Shown here: positions 5,838 through 12,080 of the stretch, piece by piece
How positions within the stretch are numbered: position 1 is the first letter of the stretch
How the letters are laid out: every line of letters begins with the position of its first letter
NCBI GenBank assembly: GCA_001775965.1
Contig: MEZG01000066.1
Coordinates: forward strand, 1 to 15,748
Length of the DNA: 15,748 nt
Source of the DNA: Candidatus Bathyarchaeota archaeon RBG_13_60_20
GTDB lineage: Archaea > Thermoproteota > Bathyarchaeia > TCS64
Direction of reading: 5' to 3'
Notes under the pieces: model-generated
The model's database searches: none
Told to the model about the DNA's origin: nothing
Seen by the model: only the letters and a program-made list of their open reading frames with translations
Made by a program: the position numbers and the translations under genes

Positions 5838-6623
5838 ATGGGAAACATGGTGACCGAGAAGAGAAGGATACAGACCATCGACCTGGGGCCCACCAGGAAG
5901 AGAGGAGAGACGCTGGACGAGCTGGCCCTCGACGAGCCCCTCTGCGTCTTCGTCAACGGGGAGTACCACGTGACACTCATCGCGACCCCTGAGATGAGGA
6001 GGGAGCTGGCTGTGGGGTACCTTCTAAGCGGGGGCGTCATTAGTTCGGTCGACGACATAGCGTCCATCGAGACGCGGGGCAGCGACATCATGGTTGAGAT
6101 GCGTAGCCGCGTTGACCTGCGCGGCGCCATGGTTGACATGATGAACCTCATAGTTACGGCGTGCAGCGCGAGCCCCAGGCCGAGGGGAGACGCGCCCCGC
6201 CTACCTCGGGTAGACTCAGGGATGAGGGTGGGCGCGGACACGCTGAAGACGGTTATGGCGGAGCTCAACAGGCGGAGCAGCGTACACATGCGGACCAGGG
6301 GCACCCATGCCGCCATGCTGTGCAGCGTGGACGGTGAGACGCTGGCCTTCGCCGAGGACGTGGGCAGGCACAACGCCCTGGACAAGGTTGTGGGGGCCTA
6401 CGCGCTGGAGGGAGGCGACCCCGGGGGCTGCGTCCTGCTGAGCACCGGCAGGCAGTCCGGGGAGATGGTCCAGAAGGCGGCCAGGGCGGGGGTACCAGTC
6501 GTGTGCTCCATGACGGTCCCCCTCATATCGGGGATCAGGCTCGCCGAGGCCGCTGGCGTCACCCTGGCGTCGCTGAGCGCCGGGAGGCTCAAGGTGTACA
6601 CCTGCCCGGAGAGAATAGAGTGA
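5838..6623 (+). CDS. fdhD: FdhD-family sulfurtransferase for Mo/W-bisMGD enzymes
   Basis: FdhD carries sulfur from IscS to the molybdenum or tungsten pterin cofactor and is needed for active formate dehydrogenase. The 261 residues show family hallmarks: DELALDEPLCVFVNGE, ELAVGYLLSGGVI, RTRGTHAAMLC, FAEDVGRHNALDKVVG, STGRQSGEMVQKAARAGVP and SGIRLAEAAGVTL. The mobile-loop CxxC of E. coli FdhD is here Cys109-Ser-Ala-Ser112, so the second cysteine is absent. The start is uncertain. ATG 5838 has GGAG only about 1 nt before it, while ATG 5847 has that same GGAG (5833-5836) at 10 nt. No formate dehydrogenase is in view, but the convergent operon 7 bp away encodes an AOR-family tungsten/molybdenum enzyme. 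FdhD may therefore serve that enzyme (inference). Confidence 0.93.
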   Translation: MGNMVTEKRRIQTIDLGPTRKRGETLDELALDEPLCVFVNGEYHVTLIATPEMRRELAVGYLLSGGVISSVDDIASIETRGSDIMVEMRSRVDLRGAMVDMMNLIVTACSASPRPRGDAPRLPRVDSGMRVGADTLKTVMAELNRRSSVHMRTRGTHAAMLCSVDGETLAFAEDVGRHNALDKVVGAYALEGGDPGGCVLLSTGRQSGEMVQKAARAGVPVVCSMTVPLISGIRLAEAAGVTLASLSAGRLKVYTCPERIE

Positions 6624-6630
6624 AAGGGGG

Positions 6631-7128
6631 CTACCTGAGGGACTCCATGAGGGCGAAGAGCTCCGACAGCTTGGCCGACCGGGCCCGCTTCAGGCTCACG
6701 TCAAGCCTGTCCTTGGCTACGTATGTCAGAGCCTCATTATAGCAGTACTTGACGCACTCGGGGTCGCCCCCGCACAGGTCGCACTTGAAGGCCACTCTGG
6801 TCACAGGGTCGATGCTCACCCCGCCCACGGGGCAAACCATGTTACAGACCCTGCAGCCGACGCACGCCTTCTCGTCCACCAGCATGGCCCCCGTGTCGGG
6901 GCTCCGGGAGATGGCGTTTGTTGGGCAGGCCTCCATGCAGAGGGGCGTGGAGCACTGCTGGCACACCATGGGGATGTAGTTGTGGTACTTCCCCCGCTCC
7001 TCGTACCCGATGACCTTTATCCGCGACCTCGCGGGGTGGACCCGGCCCGTATTCCTGAGGCTACACGCCGCCTCGCAGGTCCTGCACCCTGTGCACTTCT
7101 CCATGTCCACCTGTAAAACCTTCTCCAT
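6631..7128 (-). CDS. Ferredoxin-type electron-transfer subunit with four [4Fe-4S] clusters
   Basis: The 165 residues contain 16 cysteines in four groups: 12/15/18/22, 56/59/64/68, 89/92/95/99 and 116/119/125/129. This is the HycB/DmsB/AorA-like pattern for four [4Fe-4S] clusters, including the characteristic CQQCSTPLCMEACP and CDLCGGDPECVKYCY. It would pass electrons from the AOR catalytic subunit to a further acceptor in the cytoplasm. ATG 7128 is 2 nt after the AOR stop. GGAGGCG inside the AOR end supplies its ribosome binding site, so the two are one operon with coupled translation. The frame stays open far upstream into the AOR gene, but that part is low-complexity and lacks family similarity. 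Its partner is clear; its acceptor is not. Confidence 0.93.
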   Translation of the reverse strand: MEKVLQVDMEKCTGCRTCEAACSLRNTGRVHPARSRIKVIGYEERGKYHNYIPMVCQQCSTPLCMEACPTNAISRSPDTGAMLVDEKACVGCRVCNMVCPVGGVSIDPVTRVAFKCDLCGGDPECVKYCYNEALTYVAKDRLDVSLKRARSAKLSELFALMESLR

Positions 7129-7130
7129 TG

Positions 7131-9134
7131 TTACGCCTCCTTCTCGGCTCTCTCCGGGGCCAGCTTCTTCATCTTCCTTAGCTCCTTCGCCACGTCGGCC
7201 AACCCGAGCTTCGATAGGGTTGGTTCCCTCTGCATGCCGGTCTCTGGGTCCCAGCCCCTGAGCGCGTAGTATTCGTCCTTCATCTTCTCGAAGAGGCCCC
7301 TGTCCAGGACCCTGCCTGCCTGAGCGCCGTCCGGGATGGGGGTCTTGAAGAAAAAGTCGGGTAGCGTCTCCATGGTCCTGGTGCGCCCATCCCTGACCAC
7401 TATGGCCCGCTCCAGGTTGCACACCCTCTCACCGTACGTGAACAGCGTAGCCTCGTCCACGTCTACGCCTGTGGCCGCCTTGAGTCTGTCCGACGCGAAC
7501 TGGTACGAGGTGTCCCCGAACTGGGAGCCGGGGGCCCCCGTCCGGCCGGGCCGGATCATGGTTGTGCAGTAGCCGAGGGAGTCAGCAACAGCGGCGCCAT
7601 TCATCTCGTAGATGAGGGCAGCGGGCTTCCCCTCATACTCCGTGGCCATGATGGCCTTCTCTGTGCCAAACATCTTCCTGCTCCACTCGTAGCTGGCGTC
7701 GCGCTCCCTGGGATCCACGCCGGCGTACCCCTCACTCGCAGGCTTGTCCCACAGCACCACGTGGTAGGTGGTCGCCCTGAGGCTGTTGCCCCTGGCGGAT
7801 ATGACCTCGCCCAGGGCTGTGCCGGGCTCCGCCCTGAACTCGAAGGTCCTCAGAGTTAGCCCCTGGTTGTGGTACAGGGTGTCCTCGGCCTTCTTGCCCA
7901 GCTTCTTGGCCAGGGCCAAGGGCCCGTCTGCCAGGGCGTCGCCGAACCCTTCGCGGTACGCTATCTTCCGGGCGGTCTCGGACAGCGCCTCAGGGTTCCC
8001 ACGCTCGAAGGACACGCCGTCGAGGTCCCTGCTGTCCAGGTGGCCTTCGTTGTATAGTTGCATCAGCCACGAGACTGCTGTGGCCACCTCCTTGTTGTCC
8101 ATCCCCAGGTCGGACATCATCCTGGTGGCTTTGAACGCGGATGCGAGGTCCGTCATCCAGAGCTTCCAGGGCCAGTACGTCGGGTAGCACCGCCACACGG
8201 ATACGCCCTCGCCCGGCACCTCGTAGAGGGGCTGGCAGGGGAAGGGGCATCCGAAGCAGCCCACGTTCTTCACGAAGTACTCCTCGATGTAGTTATCCTC
8301 GTAGGCTTTCTTTACGTCCGGCCTGTCCCTCCAGGCGTGGCTCTCGTAGTTGCCCACGACGCCGGCGTCGCCCACCAGGAAGCCCTGGAGGTACGCGTCC
8401 TTGCCCTCGCCTCTGGGTATGGCCTCGCCCATCCTCTTCTTGGTGTCCTTCACGGTCTTGACCAGCTGCCTGTTCAGCTCCAACACGGCATCAGGGTCGT
8501 GGACGTTCACCGGGCCGGTCCCCCTCACCACGACCGCCTTGAGCCTCTTGTATCCCACAGGGGAGCCCACCGGCGTGCCGCTCCGGTACCCGTGCTCGAC
8601 GGTGGCCTGGACGGCCAGGTTCTCCCCGGCGGGCCCTATGGACGCCACCTGGGCGTCCTCGTCCCCCACCTCCTCCCTGAGCAGCGTCTCGGTCTCGAAG
8701 GTCCCCTTCCCCCACACGCCGGACGCGTCCCTGACCTCAACCTCATCATTATTCACGTAGAGGTACACGGGCTTCTCGGCCCTGCCCTTGACGACGATGT
8801 TGTCGTACCCGGCGTACTTCAGCTCGGGGGCCCAGTGGCCCCCCATCCCCACGTTGCCGATGGAGTGGGTCTCGGTCTTGGCCGCCGAGACCACGGTGAC
8901 CTCCATTCTGGAGGCGCCTATGAGCCCGGTCCCGGCGAGCGCCCCCGAGCCGAAGACCACGGGGGCGTCGGGGTCGTAGGGTCCCATGCCCACCCTGGTG
9001 TGCTTCCAGAAGAGCCAGGCGTTCCCTCCTCTGCCTCCAAGGAACCGTTGCCCGTCCCTGTCCCAGGGGGCCGTGGATGTCTTGCCTGTTGAGAGGTCAA
9101 CCTGCAGGGTCTTGCCAGCCCAACCATAAACCAT
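7131..9134 (-). CDS. aor: Aldehyde ferredoxin oxidoreductase family tungsten/molybdenum enzyme
   Basis: The 667 residues match the AOR family end to end: an opening MVYGWAGKTLQVDLSTGK, the pterin-binding FLGGRGGNAWLF (about 31-42), GSGALAGTGLIGASR, GNVGMGGHWAPELKYAGYDNIVVKG, and IGPAGENL. [4Fe-4S] ligands are Cys293, Cys296 and Cys300 (GCFGCPFPC), plus Cys523 in ADSLGYC. AOR-type enzymes hold a tungsten or molybdenum bis-pterin and convert aldehydes to acids. BamB of class II benzoyl-CoA reductase belongs to the same superfamily, so the substrate is open. The paired four-cluster ferredoxin resembles AorAB, WOR5/WorS or BamBC arrangements rather than stand-alone AOR. The start ATG 9134 follows GGTGGCGAT. 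It is divergent from the HdrD-like gene across 119 bp. Family is secure; reaction is not. Confidence 0.95.
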   Translation of the reverse strand: MVYGWAGKTLQVDLSTGKTSTAPWDRDGQRFLGGRGGNAWLFWKHTRVGMGPYDPDAPVVFGSGALAGTGLIGASRMEVTVVSAAKTETHSIGNVGMGGHWAPELKYAGYDNIVVKGRAEKPVYLYVNNDEVEVRDASGVWGKGTFETETLLREEVGDEDAQVASIGPAGENLAVQATVEHGYRSGTPVGSPVGYKRLKAVVVRGTGPVNVHDPDAVLELNRQLVKTVKDTKKRMGEAIPRGEGKDAYLQGFLVGDAGVVGNYESHAWRDRPDVKKAYEDNYIEEYFVKNVGCFGCPFPCQPLYEVPGEGVSVWRCYPTYWPWKLWMTDLASAFKATRMMSDLGMDNKEVATAVSWLMQLYNEGHLDSRDLDGVSFERGNPEALSETARKIAYREGFGDALADGPLALAKKLGKKAEDTLYHNQGLTLRTFEFRAEPGTALGEVISARGNSLRATTYHVVLWDKPASEGYAGVDPRERDASYEWSRKMFGTEKAIMATEYEGKPAALIYEMNGAAVADSLGYCTTMIRPGRTGAPGSQFGDTSYQFASDRLKAATGVDVDEATLFTYGERVCNLERAIVVRDGRTRTMETLPDFFFKTPIPDGAQAGRVLDRGLFEKMKDEYYALRGWDPETGMQREPTLSKLGLADVAKELRKMKKLAPERAEKEA

Positions 9135-9157
9135 GTAATCGCCACCTATCCATACAC

Positions 9158-9176
9158 GTATTTATTCTATATATTT
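9158..9176 (-). promoter_or_regulatory. TATA region of the AOR-ferredoxin operon
   Basis: A 19-bp run of almost only A/T (minus strand AATATATAGAATAAATA...) ends about 24 bp before ATG 9134, so the leader is short or absent. Confidence 0.55.
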
Positions 9177-9213
9177 TGGGGCTGCAGGTGTAAAGTGGGC
9201 CTCCTACTGCGAC

Positions 9214-9222
9214 TATTTAAAA
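9214..9222 (+). promoter_or_regulatory. TATA box of the HdrD-like gene
   Basis: TATTTAAAA is centred about 36 bp before TTG 9254, predicting a leader of roughly 10 nt. No Shine-Dalgarno sequence is visible. Confidence 0.5.
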
Positions 9223-9253
9223 CCCGAAACCGCACGTATGTTCCAGACAGCTC

Positions 9254-10756
9254 TTGACCTGCCCAGACCCAACATACGCGGCCCTGCTGAGACGGCTGAG
9301 GGAGCTCCACGGCTCAGAGAATGTGCTCACGGCGGCGGAGGACCTCTACGTCTACTCGCACGTGGGGCCCATGGGGGTGGAGCGGGTGCCAGAGCCCGTG
9401 GCCGTGGTGAGGATTGAACCTGGGCACGGGGACCCGCTTGGAGGAGCAGCAGAGCTGGGACTACCCGTCGTGCGCATAGGCGAGCCTCACCTAGACCCAC
9501 GTGACGGGCCCTATCTTCTGCTGGACGACGTGGAGACCATGAGTCTGGCCGAGCTGGAACAAGCCATCCATGAACATAGGCGGCGAGGCGACGAGAACAG
9601 GGCAGCCAGGAAGTCGGCAGGGTCGGCCCCCATGTACGCTATCGCCCTCCTCCAATCAAAGGAGGCGTTCAGGGCGGAGACGGATGCCGGCTACTGCGTC
9701 GTCCAGAGGTTCCTCGGCGCAGAGACTTACTCGGCCAAGGGGAGGCTTCTGCTGTGCAGGGGTCTGGCCAACGGCGACCTGACGGCCTCAGAGCGGCTCG
9801 TGGACTCCGTCTACAGCTGCACGGCGTGCGGCCAGTGCTACGGCCAGCACACCCAGAGCCCGCTGGAGATCAACAACGCCATAGTTGAGGCCAGGCGCAG
9901 GATCGTCTCCCAGGGGAGGCAGCCGGCGACGTGCAGGCCCATCATGAGGAACCTGCTGGAACGCGGCAACCCCATGGGGCTAGAGCCCGAGGACCGCACC
10001 CTTTGGTACGAGGACGTGGCGGATGAGTTCCCCTACCATGGCAATAAGGTACTCTACTGGCCCGGGTGCACCACGTCATACAGGCTGCCTGAGGCAGTGG
10101 AGGCGACGGCTAAGGTGCTGGCCCATGCCGGCGTGGACTTCGGCGTCCTCGGGAGCCGCGAAAAGTGCTGCGGGCTTGCACTGTACCTGCTGGGCCAGTG
10201 GGAAGAGGCCCGAGCCTATGCGTCCAGGCTCGCCGAGGAGCTCGGTGAGGCTGGGCCGGGCACCCTGATAACAAGCTGTGCGGGCTGCTACTACGCATTC
10301 AAGAAGGTTTACCCGGGCCTGGGGGCATCCCCGGCCTTCAAGGTGCTGCACACCTCCGAGCTCTACCATGGGCTGCTTAAAGAGGACCTACTCCCGCCTA
10401 TGAGGGGCAAGGAGGTTTACATGTGGCACGACCCTTGCGACCTAGGTAGGCACAGCCACGTCTACGAGCCCCCCCGCAGGGTGCTCGGAGCCATCAGGGG
10501 ATCGAAGCTTGTGGACCCCGTGCTCTCAAGTGAGCACTCCGTATGCTGCGGAGCCGGAGGCGGGCTCTGGATGTACAGCGAATCCCTGGCATCAAAGGTG
10601 GCCGAGCAGAAGGTCCGCGAGGCCGTGCCCGAGGGCGTCGGCTGCGTCGTGACGGGGTGCCCTACCTGCGTCCTGAACATGAGGCTCGCAGCCGCGGCGC
10701 ACAGGCCGGGGCTCAGGGTGGCTGACCTGTCCGAGGTCATCGCCAACCAGATTTGA
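9254..10756 (+). CDS. GlcF/HdrD-like CCG-domain iron-sulfur protein with eroded ferredoxin module
   Basis: The protein has 500 residues. Both C-terminal CCG domains are complete: Cys272, Cys305-Cys306, Cys342 and Cys345; then Cys395, Cys431-Cys432, Cys469 and Cys472. Spacings fit CX31-39CCX35-36CXXC. Such domains bind noncubane [4Fe-4S] clusters in heterodisulfide reductase HdrB/HdrD and occur in glycolate oxidase GlcF. The usual N-terminal dicluster ferredoxin part is damaged. Motif 1 keeps only Cys148 before AETYSAKGR. Motif 2 is Cys189-x2-Cys192-x2-Cys195-x3-His199, with His in the fourth ligand place. Residues about 17-80 resemble the start of GlcD-type FAD domains (ENVLTAAEDLYVYS, AVVRI, LGLPVVRIG), but the rest of that domain is missing. 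The TTG start is the only in-frame choice near the promoter. It probably takes electrons from, or gives them to, the divergent AOR-ferredoxin pair (inference). Whether it reduces a disulfide is unknown. Confidence 0.88.
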   Translation: MTCPDPTYAALLRRLRELHGSENVLTAAEDLYVYSHVGPMGVERVPEPVAVVRIEPGHGDPLGGAAELGLPVVRIGEPHLDPRDGPYLLLDDVETMSLAELEQAIHEHRRRGDENRAARKSAGSAPMYAIALLQSKEAFRAETDAGYCVVQRFLGAETYSAKGRLLLCRGLANGDLTASERLVDSVYSCTACGQCYGQHTQSPLEINNAIVEARRRIVSQGRQPATCRPIMRNLLERGNPMGLEPEDRTLWYEDVADEFPYHGNKVLYWPGCTTSYRLPEAVEATAKVLAHAGVDFGVLGSREKCCGLALYLLGQWEEARAYASRLAEELGEAGPGTLITSCAGCYYAFKKVYPGLGASPAFKVLHTSELYHGLLKEDLLPPMRGKEVYMWHDPCDLGRHSHVYEPPRRVLGAIRGSKLVDPVLSSEHSVCCGAGGGLWMYSESLASKVAEQKVREAVPEGVGCVVTGCPTCVLNMRLAAAAHRPGLRVADLSEVIANQI

Positions 10757-10816
10757 CAATAGGATGCCCGGGGCTCGGGTGAACACCTGACAGCCACATG
10801 ATATAATAGATAGTGG

Positions 10817-10826
10817 CATTAATATA
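10817..10826 (+). promoter_or_regulatory. TATA box candidate of the DUF211-ureohydrolase operon
   Basis: CATTAATATA region with TTAATATA at 10819-10826, about 40 bp before GTG 10862. A second AT-rich stretch, ATATAATAGATA (10801-10812), lies just upstream and could act instead. The rest of the 105-bp spacer from 10757 shows only weak stems (GGTG..CACC near 10778-10787). Confidence 0.4.
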
Positions 10827-10833
10827 CCCCTGA

Positions 10834-10861
10834 ATATCTGCCGGAGCATTCCGCAGGATAT
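10834..10861. promoter_or_regulatory. Inverted repeat abutting the DUF211 start codon
   Basis: ATATC-TGC-C-GGA (10834-10845) pairs with TCC-GCA-G-GATAT (10850-10861) around a GCAT loop, with one bulged base per arm. It ends exactly at GTG 10862. It could be an operator at the transcription start or an RNA hairpin hiding the start. Confidence 0.4.
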
Positions 10862-11125
10862 GTGAAAGAGTTGAAACCTAAGATAGTACACGTCGTACTA
10901 GATGTTCTAAAACCCCACCAACCAATCTTACCGGAGTTCGCCATGTACATCGGCGAGCTTCCAGGGGTGACCAAGGTAGACATCTCGGTCGTCGAGATGG
11001 ACGAGAAGACGGAGAGCCTCAGGGTCATAATCTACGGCAACAACGTGGACTATGACGAGCTGAAGATGCACATGGCTGAGCAGGGTGCCGTCATACACAG
11101 CGTGGACCAGGTAGTAGTAGAGTAG
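10862..11125 (+). CDS. DUF211 family protein
   Basis: This 87-residue protein matches the archaeal DUF211 family (MTH889-like): VLDVLKPHQP near the N-terminus, LPGVTKVDISVVEMDEKTESLRVIIYGNNVDYDEL in the middle, and GAVIHSVDQVVV at the end. These match the family in order and length (about 90-100). The predicted fold is a small ferredoxin-like alpha/beta domain of the type that oligomerises. No biochemical function is established that I can state with confidence. GTG 10862 is the assumed start; TTG 10871 is an in-frame alternative. The ureohydrolase starts 2 nt after its stop, so the two are surely co-transcribed. That makes a regulatory or sensing role near arginine/polyamine metabolism worth considering. 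Confidence 0.9.
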   Translation: MKELKPKIVHVVLDVLKPHQPILPEFAMYIGELPGVTKVDISVVEMDEKTESLRVIIYGNNVDYDELKMHMAEQGAVIHSVDQVVVE

Positions 11126-11127
11126 GC

Positions 11128-11991
11128 ATGCAGCTTAAGCCCACCCTCCAGCCGTTCCTCGACAAGGGAGCCGACCCTGAGGGCGCGGATATACTGCTCT
11201 TCGCGGCGCCCCTGGACAGGACGACGAGCCACAGGAGCGGCGCGAGGTTCGGGCCCAACGCGGTTAGGCTGGAGAGCACTTACATGGACACCTTCAGCGC
11301 CAGGACCGGCCTGGACTGGGGCGACCTGGGCCTGGCCGACGTGGGGGACGTGGACTGCCCCGACGTGGAGGTCGCCCTCAGGGGGGTTCAGGAGGCCGCG
11401 TCCAGCGTAGGGGGGCTGCCCGTTATGCTGGGGGGCGAGCACACCGCGACCCTCGGGGCGCTGCGCGCCCTGAAGCCGGACCTGGTCCTCGTCTTCGACG
11501 CCCACCTGGACCTCAGGGACGAGCTTTTCGGTGAGCGCATGTGCCACGCGTCGTACCTCAGGCGAGGCTACGAGGAGCTGGGCTTCAAGGCGCTGGTCGT
11601 CGGGGCCCGGGCGCTGTCGGGGGAGGAGGTGGAGTACGCCGCGTCCAACCCCGACCTAGCCTACATCACGCCGCAGCAGATCATGAGAGGCGAGTCGGAC
11701 CCCGCCGGGGAGGCCGCGGCCCTCGCGGCAGGCGCCGAGAGGGTCTATGTGAGCCTGGACATGGACGCTCTGGACCCGTGCTACGCGCCCGCGGTGGGCA
11801 ACCCGCACCCCGAGGGGCTGAGCCCCACGCAGCTTCTGGACGTCGTGGGGGCGGCCGTCAACCGTAGGCTGGTGGGGCTGGACGTGAACGAGGTCTACCC
11901 CCACTACGACACGGGGCAGACGGCGGCAACGGCCGCGTACCTCCTCTTGGAGTCCCTCTACTACTACGTGAGGTCTGTGAGGCGCCCCTAG
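11128..11991 (+). CDS. speB: Ureohydrolase, agmatinase-like (arginase/agmatinase family)
   Basis: This 287-residue binuclear-manganese hydrolase frees urea from agmatine, arginine or a related guanidino compound. Metal ligands are all in place: His105 (GGEHTAT), Asp124, His126 and Asp128 (DAHLDLRDE), and Asp211 and Asp213 (SLDMDALDP). SGARFGP (about 37-43) and the HASYLRR segment (His140) are also typical. Arginases usually read DAHxDxN, while agmatinases read DAHxDLR, so agmatinase is favoured. The substrate loop is APAVGNPHPEGL rather than the bacterial PGTGTPxxGG, as in many archaeal homologues, so substrate should be tested. Agmatinase gives putrescine for polyamine synthesis. ATG 11128 follows the DUF211 stop by 2 nt, implying translational coupling. 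Confidence 0.92.
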   Translation: MQLKPTLQPFLDKGADPEGADILLFAAPLDRTTSHRSGARFGPNAVRLESTYMDTFSARTGLDWGDLGLADVGDVDCPDVEVALRGVQEAASSVGGLPVMLGGEHTATLGALRALKPDLVLVFDAHLDLRDELFGERMCHASYLRRGYEELGFKALVVGARALSGEEVEYAASNPDLAYITPQQIMRGESDPAGEAAALAAGAERVYVSLDMDALDPCYAPAVGNPHPEGLSPTQLLDVVGAAVNRRLVGLDVNEVYPHYDTGQTAATAAYLLLESLYYYVRSVRRP

Positions 11992-12035
11992 GTTATTATA
12001 CGAGATGCAAGGTACCTGGATCGCGAGCCACCTGA

Positions 12036-12047
12036 TTACTATTATAT
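12036..12047 (+). promoter_or_regulatory. TATA box of polB
   Basis: ACTATTATATCC is centred about 39 bp before ATG 12081, giving a leader of roughly 12 nt. A second TATA-like stretch, GTTATTATACG (11993-12003), follows the ureohydrolase stop and may be an upstream promoter. The 89-bp spacer also holds the palindrome AGGTACCT (12010-12017). Confidence 0.45.
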
Positions 12048-12080
12048 CCCGCCACACACAGTATTCCCGGAACGGCGGCC

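Noticed and set aside
7129..7422. N-terminal extension of the four-cluster ferredoxin
   Set aside because: The frame is open upstream, but it reads the AOR gene out of frame and looks unlike any ferredoxin. ATG 7128 has a good ribosome binding site and matches family starts.
8058..9092. Open frame of 344 codons opposite the AOR gene
   Set aside because: It is antisense to a well-supported enzyme and shows the same low-complexity composition without motifs or a promoter.
11992..12080. Possible tRNA in the spacer before polB
   Set aside because: No acceptor, D or T-arm pattern could be folded. The spacer holds only promoter-like AT-rich stretches and a short palindrome.
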